DNA of 64,000 nucleotides, taken from NCBI GenBank assembly GCA_022385805.1, contig MU277693.1:186001-250000 (forward strand), read 5' to 3'. Below, piece after piece: positions 58,898-64,000 of the stretch (positions are counted from its first letter, which is position 1; each line of letters begins with the position of its first letter). The translations under genes and the position numbers were made by a program. The notes under the pieces are model-generated. The model was not told the origin of the DNA. It worked only from the letters and a program-made list of their open reading frames with translations, and did not search any database. The DNA is from Pilatotrama ljubarskyi. Its lineage: Eukaryota; Basidiomycota; Agaricomycetes; Polyporales; Polyporaceae.

Positions 58898-61800
58898 AGT
58901 GGTGGTGAGCTGAGCAGGTCGGGAATGAATATAGGAAGGGGGCGGAGGGACACTCGAGAGCAGGAGCGGGAGAGGGGACGGGAGGAAGAAGTGTGGACGG
59001 GAGGCAGCCTCTGGGCGAAGGTGTCGCGAGCAGAGCAACTGGACGGGGATCCCCTCCGGATCGTTAAATATCCATCTGCGCGCGCGGACGCGAGCAGAGG
59101 GGAACGCGGGCGCCTGCCTTCCCAGAGCGCAGGACCGCTCCTGCCTAATCGAAATAAACTTTGCCGTCGTCGCTGTTTCAGCGCAACTTGCCGTCCGTTC
59201 GGCCCTTCGCTCGGAAAATGTGCCCGCCTGGAGATTCCCCGGCCCCCGGCCCACGGCCACCGCCTCCTGCCCCCCTCCGCCAATCCCCGCGCGCCCTTTC
59301 CGCTGCATCTCCCCGGGTCTGTGCTGGGCATCGATGTGTTGCCTCTCTCCCCCCGTACAATTCATACAATTCAAAGCTTATAATCGTACACGTCTCTTCC
59401 CGTCCGACTGTAGTCAAAACGTAGTCTGCAGCTACATACAGTACGTCAGCGTCCTCTAGCCGACCGCCACGCCCTCCACACACCCCCGCTTGCCAGTTGC
59501 CACTGGAGTCGCGCGGACGACTGTGGCTTGTGGCGCAACGCGGGCGGAAACCGACCATGTGCAAGTCGCGCAAAACTCCCGGTAAGGCTCCGTCGGCTAT
59601 TCGATCGCAGCCTGTCGACGACGACGGCGCTTTCCTGCAGAAATTGTTTGCCGGGGAGGCTGAGGCGACTCCCCTCGCGCCTGGCACCGGCGCCTGTCCC
59701 AGCTGTCAAAGCCCACGGCTGCTCTGATTTGCCAGCCTGAGCCTAACCCGATCCCGATGCGTCCCAGCCCGATCGGGCAGGCGCCCCTGTCGCGCTCGCG
59801 CTCGCCCTCCCACGATCGCTGGGCCCTGCGTCCTTTCACGTCAACGTCGCGCGCGGTCCCGCCCACGCTGGGCTCATCACCCGCCGCATTCGTCGAGCTC
59901 GGGCGCGCGAGCGGTGCGCGCGCAAAGGGTTTGCTTTCTCTGGCCGTCTGGCCGTGTCGGGATGCGAGTACATATGCTCGGACGCGGGCTGTGTGTGGCA
60001 CCCGAAGGCGGCCGCGGCCGCGCCTTCTTTCGTAGTTGTGGAGGCTCCGCACGCGCGCGCCCTCGCGATCAGAGAGGGCGATGGAGAGTCTCCTCCTGGT
60101 CTCCTCTCGGATTCGGGAATGGCTTCTTGCGCGCGCCCCGCGCGAGGAGAAGAGCGGACGGGCACGAACGTCCCCGCGCTGGTGTGGATGATGCGTATGA
60201 TGTCACCGACGTCGACGGCGCTGTCGAGGATCGGGAGTCGAGGTCTGTCTTCGAGTGTGCTTCGACGAGGTTCGAATGCATATGCGTCGCGTCAGACTAG
60301 ATCGGCCTTCGACGTCCCTCGTTTGGTCGTTCTGCACTTTCTGGCGCGCTCGCGCTCGAGACCGTCGTCGGCGCATGCGCACACTCGCCTCGACTTCATA
60401 TGCCCTTTGATGGCGACCGACACCTCGAAGTCCACCTGCCCGACGCAGGCAATTCCATGCGCTTCGTCGAACACTGGGACCCGCCCGCGCGTCGCGTGCT
60501 CGCGATCGCGCCCCGCGTGCCCGACAGGCCGACAGGAGCGCCGCAGCTGCAGCTTCCATCGTCCTCGTCTGCCCGCCCGAATCGAGCGCCATATGCGTCT
60601 CCTACTCCTGGCCGACGCGCGATATCGATACGGACAGGCTCCGGAGAGCTCGAGCTCTTTTGAGTCTGACGTCCGGATCCAGGCACCCGTGCTGGAAATT
60701 TGACGAGGCAGCTACTAGTACTAGCTCGTGAGTCTGACGGACAGCGTCTCGTAACTCGCTCCGTCGGAGTGGTTTACGACACGCTTTTGCCTTTCTTTCG
60801 CAGCGTTGACGGTCGTGGGCCTCCGGGCGGCGGCGGAGCAGGAGCCTGGCTCGGCTTACGGGGCAGCGCGCAACGGATGGAGAGGTGCAATACTCAGGCC
60901 TTCGAAGACGAGTCCAAGAGGGTTTCCTCGAGGCTGCAAGACATGCCTGCGCGCGGAAGCAAATACGACGGGGTACATTTTGTAAGCTATGTTTACATTT
61001 TGACCGCGCTAGTAGGACTCAGATATATATCGCCCGACATTGATTCACAGTAATCACTCGTCTCGGGCTCCTTGTCATGGAGGCACACGCTAACGCAGCG
61101 TCATGATAGTCCAGACAATCATGTTCAACAGCACCCCGTCTCGCCTTATCCGCCAGCGTCGCGGCGCGAACGTTCACGTACCCTCCAAGACACATATGAT
61201 CAGAGCACGTACGGCAACTCATTGCACACATCCTGCAAAGTCTCGTAAATCGTGACATCCCATCTCGTCCTGTCTAACCACCTTCGTGTAGATAACCGGC
61301 CAGCCGCCACAACACCCACGCCACGGTTCGCGGCCGCGTCCCTCCGCGTGCCCGGCCCCGGCTTTCCCACTCGCACGCGCCCCCGTTAGCCAATCGCCAA
61401 TAGCCAACGACGATGCCCAATTGCAATCGCCGCAGGGCGACCATCACATCGCACTCGGGGCGTCCTGAATCCTCAGGCCTCAGACCTCAGGCCTCAGACC
61501 TCAGGCCTCAGACCTCAGGCCTCAGCCCTCAGGCCTCAGGCCCCAGGCTACAGCTGGAGACGGAAGGGTGAACCCCGATAGCCTTGTACTTCCGCGCGGT
61601 CGTTCGCACTCAGCTCGCGCGCAGTGCGTCCGAGTGACGGTACAGTATTGGCCCCGACACATGCAGTTGAGCAATCACCGCAATGTGATGTTTGTCTGAT
61701 CGTCCGCGTCCCGCCCAGGCTCGAGCTCCGTCCCCATCTCCTGGCCATGGGTGCGACTGCTGATTGGGTCCCGGGCGCACCGTGATCATCTTCGTAGCCT

Positions 61801-63390
61801 CAGGCATCCGAGTCTCTGGAGTCCGCGGGCTTGAGCGGTTCGTCATTGGCCAGCGGATTGGCGCGGCACTGACGCTTCGCGGCGTACTCCTTTCATCGAT
61901 GCGCGGGAGCAGTCTGTCCTATAGCCTAACGTTACGCTAGCTACGGGAGGGAGGTTCCACCTCCCCTCCCGCATCCTCGCATCTTCGCGACGCCGAGCAT
62001 GACGGCATACGGACACTCGAACACTTCCCCGGAGCCTCCTGCTCCAGCTCAGACATCCGAGGCCGAAGATGCACCACGCAGGACGCGGAGCGACGCAGGG
62101 TCGATACTGTACTGTACGTGACCGCCAGCACGAGGCGCGCAGAGACAAACCCTCGTTCTGTTCCTCCTAGGCCTTCCTCCGCTTACTCGCTCTCGCTAAT
62201 GATACATTATCATACGTTCGGCTGCGGCGGCGGACGCACTCTCCTCCGACTCCTCCTCGCCTGGCCTCGTCAGTACAGTACAGCACAGAACTGTCAGTGC
62301 TCACCCCGAATCTCTTGGAGTCAGGACGCGAGATCGGGCGCCGACCTCGGACGGTCGCACGGTGATTCCCAAGACATTCGCACACGTCGCATTTGCATGC
62401 AACCATCCGCCCTTGGCGTCCAGGCAGCCTCGGCCGGCCGCTCTGACGACTGGCCATCTTCCTGACGCCGACCGACCACGCTATGTATACGGCCCCTTGG
62501 CCGTGGCGGATGTAGCCGCGAGCGCGCCCACACTGGCGCCCACAAAGGAGATGCATCGTACCGGACGGACACCGTCAAGTACGGCGAGGATATGAATAGC
62601 AACCCGCGACGCTTTAGGCATCGACCACCACCAACCCGGACGGCGCTCGCGTGCGCTCGGGCCACGACGAGCGCGGACCCTGCCTCAATCAGAAGCTCAC
62701 TCTCGCCCGGAGCATATGCATGCGCTGCGCATCGGCGAGACGTACTGTACGTACTCATTCACTCGTGTGCGCGCGCGCGCCGTTAATGGGGGCACTTCTT
62801 TGACCGCATTTGAGCTCGACGGGCGCACGACACCCGACGCGCGTCCGAGGCTGGGCTTCCCCCCGATAATCACCGGAGCCTCATGGGGACGCAAGTCGAC
62901 GACGAGCGTGCTTGCGGTCGGCGGCCCTGGCACGCGACTCGGACAGGCGGATTGTGGTAGGAGCATCTGCTGCTGGACGGATCCCACGGCCCCAACGTTG
63001 ACAGCGTAAGCATTTGTCGGATGGAAGCCGTACAGAACAAGAAAGACCGTACGAGGCAGGTGCGTTACGTAGAGGAAGCCCGGCATAACGTCCGGGGATA
63101 GGCCACCCGCCCCCGTCCAATCGCGCGGCGAGTTGGCTGACGGTACGGAGCCAATCCCGGCTCCCGAGTGCAGGTCCGCGTCTCGGCCGTGTGCTGGGGT
63201 CGGGGGCCAATCGCCAGTGTGTTTGCAGCTGGTACCGAATCGCAGGAGGTATCCTACTCGCCCTTAACGTAGAGCGAGTCGTGGCACTCGTTTACCAAAC
63301 CGCAAGGTCCGAAGAAGGCTTGACCGCCGACGAGACGACATGCAGCGCAGAAGCGACCTACACGCCGAGTTGCAACGTAGATGGAACACG
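58898..63390. other. GC-rich 4.5 kb region without a recognisable gene
   Basis: Long overlapping frames exist on both strands, but they are low-complexity (Arg, Pro, Ser, Ala), show no motif, and are what GC-rich noncoding DNA gives. The left end is the presumed promoter of the FYVE gene. Contents seen: a 7 bp-unit minisatellite (61471-61547), CAGTACAG/CTGTACTG motifs near 62105-62120 and 62270-62290, and a short GC dinucleotide run near 62768. Confidence 0.45.
61471..61547. repeat. Minisatellite of CCTCAGR heptamers (14 bp higher-order unit)
   Basis: Eleven heptamers in tandem. The first eight alternate CCTCAGG and CCTCAGA/C, giving a 14-base period; the last is CCCCAGG. CCTCAGG with the following CC forms small palindromic CCTGAGG/CCTCAGG pairings. 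Confidence 0.92.
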
Positions 63391-64000
63391 TCAGACACCC
63401 AGCCATGCTCGCTCGAGGATAGCGAGGAGCATCCCCCGTTCGACCTCGCCCATACACGCTTCCCCACACCCCGTCCCCGACCGCACCCGCATTTGCGACC
63501 CCGCACGCCGATCTCCCTCTCCCTCGCCCGGACGCATTTGTTCTCCATGCGTCCCCACCTTCTCGCCCGTCTTCCCCAGCTTCGACTTCCCTCCCACCCC
63601 TCCGCGCATCTCCGCGTCTTCCGCTCCTTTCCTGTCCATAGATTCCGTGTTCGCCTCTAGAAACTGTCGGTCTGGAATCGGAGGCTTTGAGATTCCCCCG
63701 TGATTCCGGTTCGAAGTGGAAGCGCAGGATTCAGATGAATGCCCCCGAGGAGAAGGCGAGTGCGGAGGCAGAGGAGGAGACGAGGCTGCTGCCATGCGCG
63801 CAGAACCGGAGCACGAGCGTAGGCGTGGGCGTGTGCGCCGAAGCAAGTCCACCAGGGCGGTATAGACCGCCTCGTTCGCGATGTCTATGCTCGTCGTCCC
63901 TTGCGCCGGAGCCGGAGACCCAGCAGAACCAGGCGGAGCGGTAGCATCGTCAGAGCCCAGCCCGGTATCTAGCACCCCAGACTGAGACCCAGATTGAGAA
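63391..64000 (-). CDS. Possible C-terminal exon(s) of an unidentified gene running off the right edge
   Basis: A minus-strand frame stays open from the right edge for about 200 codons to a stop near 63391. Its first part is non-repetitive and protein-like (TSIDIANEAVYTALVDLLRR); the rest is Ser/Pro/Gly-rich with short charged patches (DRKGAEDAEMRGGVGGKSK) and no known domain. No ATG is needed because the frame is open at the edge. Composition alone cannot exclude a chance frame in GC-rich DNA, and an intron could end the coding part earlier. Confidence 0.3.
   Translation of the reverse strand, partial: SQSGSQSGVLDTGLGSDDATAPPGSAGSPAPAQGTTSIDIANEAVYTALVDLLRRTRPRLRSCSGSARMAAASSPPLPPHSPSPRGHSSESCASTSNRNHGGISKPPIPDRQFLEANTESMDRKGAEDAEMRGGVGGKSKLGKTGEKVGTHGEQMRPGEGEGDRRAGSQMRVRSGTGCGEACMGEVERGMLLAILERAWLGV

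Noticed and set aside
58751..60703. Several 190-290 codon frames in both directions
   Set aside because: Arg/Pro/Ser/Ala-rich with no domains, and those at 58.75-58.9 kb overlap the first exon of the FYVE gene on the other strand; expected in GC-rich noncoding DNA.
1..64000. CRISPR arrays, operons, riboswitches or phage genes
   Set aside because: No spaced identical repeats of CRISPR type were seen, and the genes are intron-rich and eukaryotic.

Overview
This window is nuclear DNA from a filamentous basidiomycete, most likely an agaricomycete of the Polyporales type. The evidence is dense genes broken by many 45-75 bp GT-AG introns, GC-rich coding sequence, and proteins of clear fungal type: an ADAM protease, Brl1/Brr6, Nic96, Get3, Ku80 and a Sth1/Snf21 remodeller with bromodomain. 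The gene models were assembled by hand from reading frames, splice sites and family conservation. For most genes the summed exon lengths give whole codon numbers.

Layout. 1-2.7 kb: mitochondrial ClpP (minus, cut by the left edge) divergent from the nuclear-envelope protein Brl1/Brr6. 2.7-5.9 kb: no gene recognised. 5.9-15.6 kb, secreted and membrane proteins: a pepsin-fold membrane protein that appears to have lost its catalytic site, a Thr-rich mucin-like secreted protein, an intron-containing tRNA-Asn(GUU), and a complete fungal ADAM metalloprotease. 17-31.2 kb: the Gcn20/ABCF3 ATPase and a divergent ribosomal pair (eS17/uS8), interleaved with five copies (four intact-looking, one broken) of an unrecognised family of small proteins. 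31.7-49.9 kb, a housekeeping block: Ku80 divergent from Sth1, SRP68 divergent from Get3, Nic96, and SMN. 50.2-53 kb: an F-box gene split by an 875 bp element with terminal inverted repeats. 53-64 kb: mostly gene-poor, with a FYVE-finger gene, several palindromes, two minisatellites and a possible partial gene at the right edge.

The two most notable observations are the small-protein family (a conserved core GDxxL...WxxGxI/V...YxV...YF, conserved phase-0 intron positions, divergent N termini) at 17.0, 22.1, 24.3, 28 and 30.4 kb, and the F-box gene with a nearly clean TA-flanked element insertion whose in silico removal restores one reading frame. Functionally the housekeeping genes cover translation (eS17, uS8, Gcn20), protein targeting (SRP68, Get3), nuclear pore and envelope (Nic96, Brl1), DNA repair and chromatin (Ku80, Sth1), snRNP assembly (SMN) and mitochondrial proteolysis (ClpP). 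They are not an operon; they sit as divergent or convergent neighbours with short spacers.
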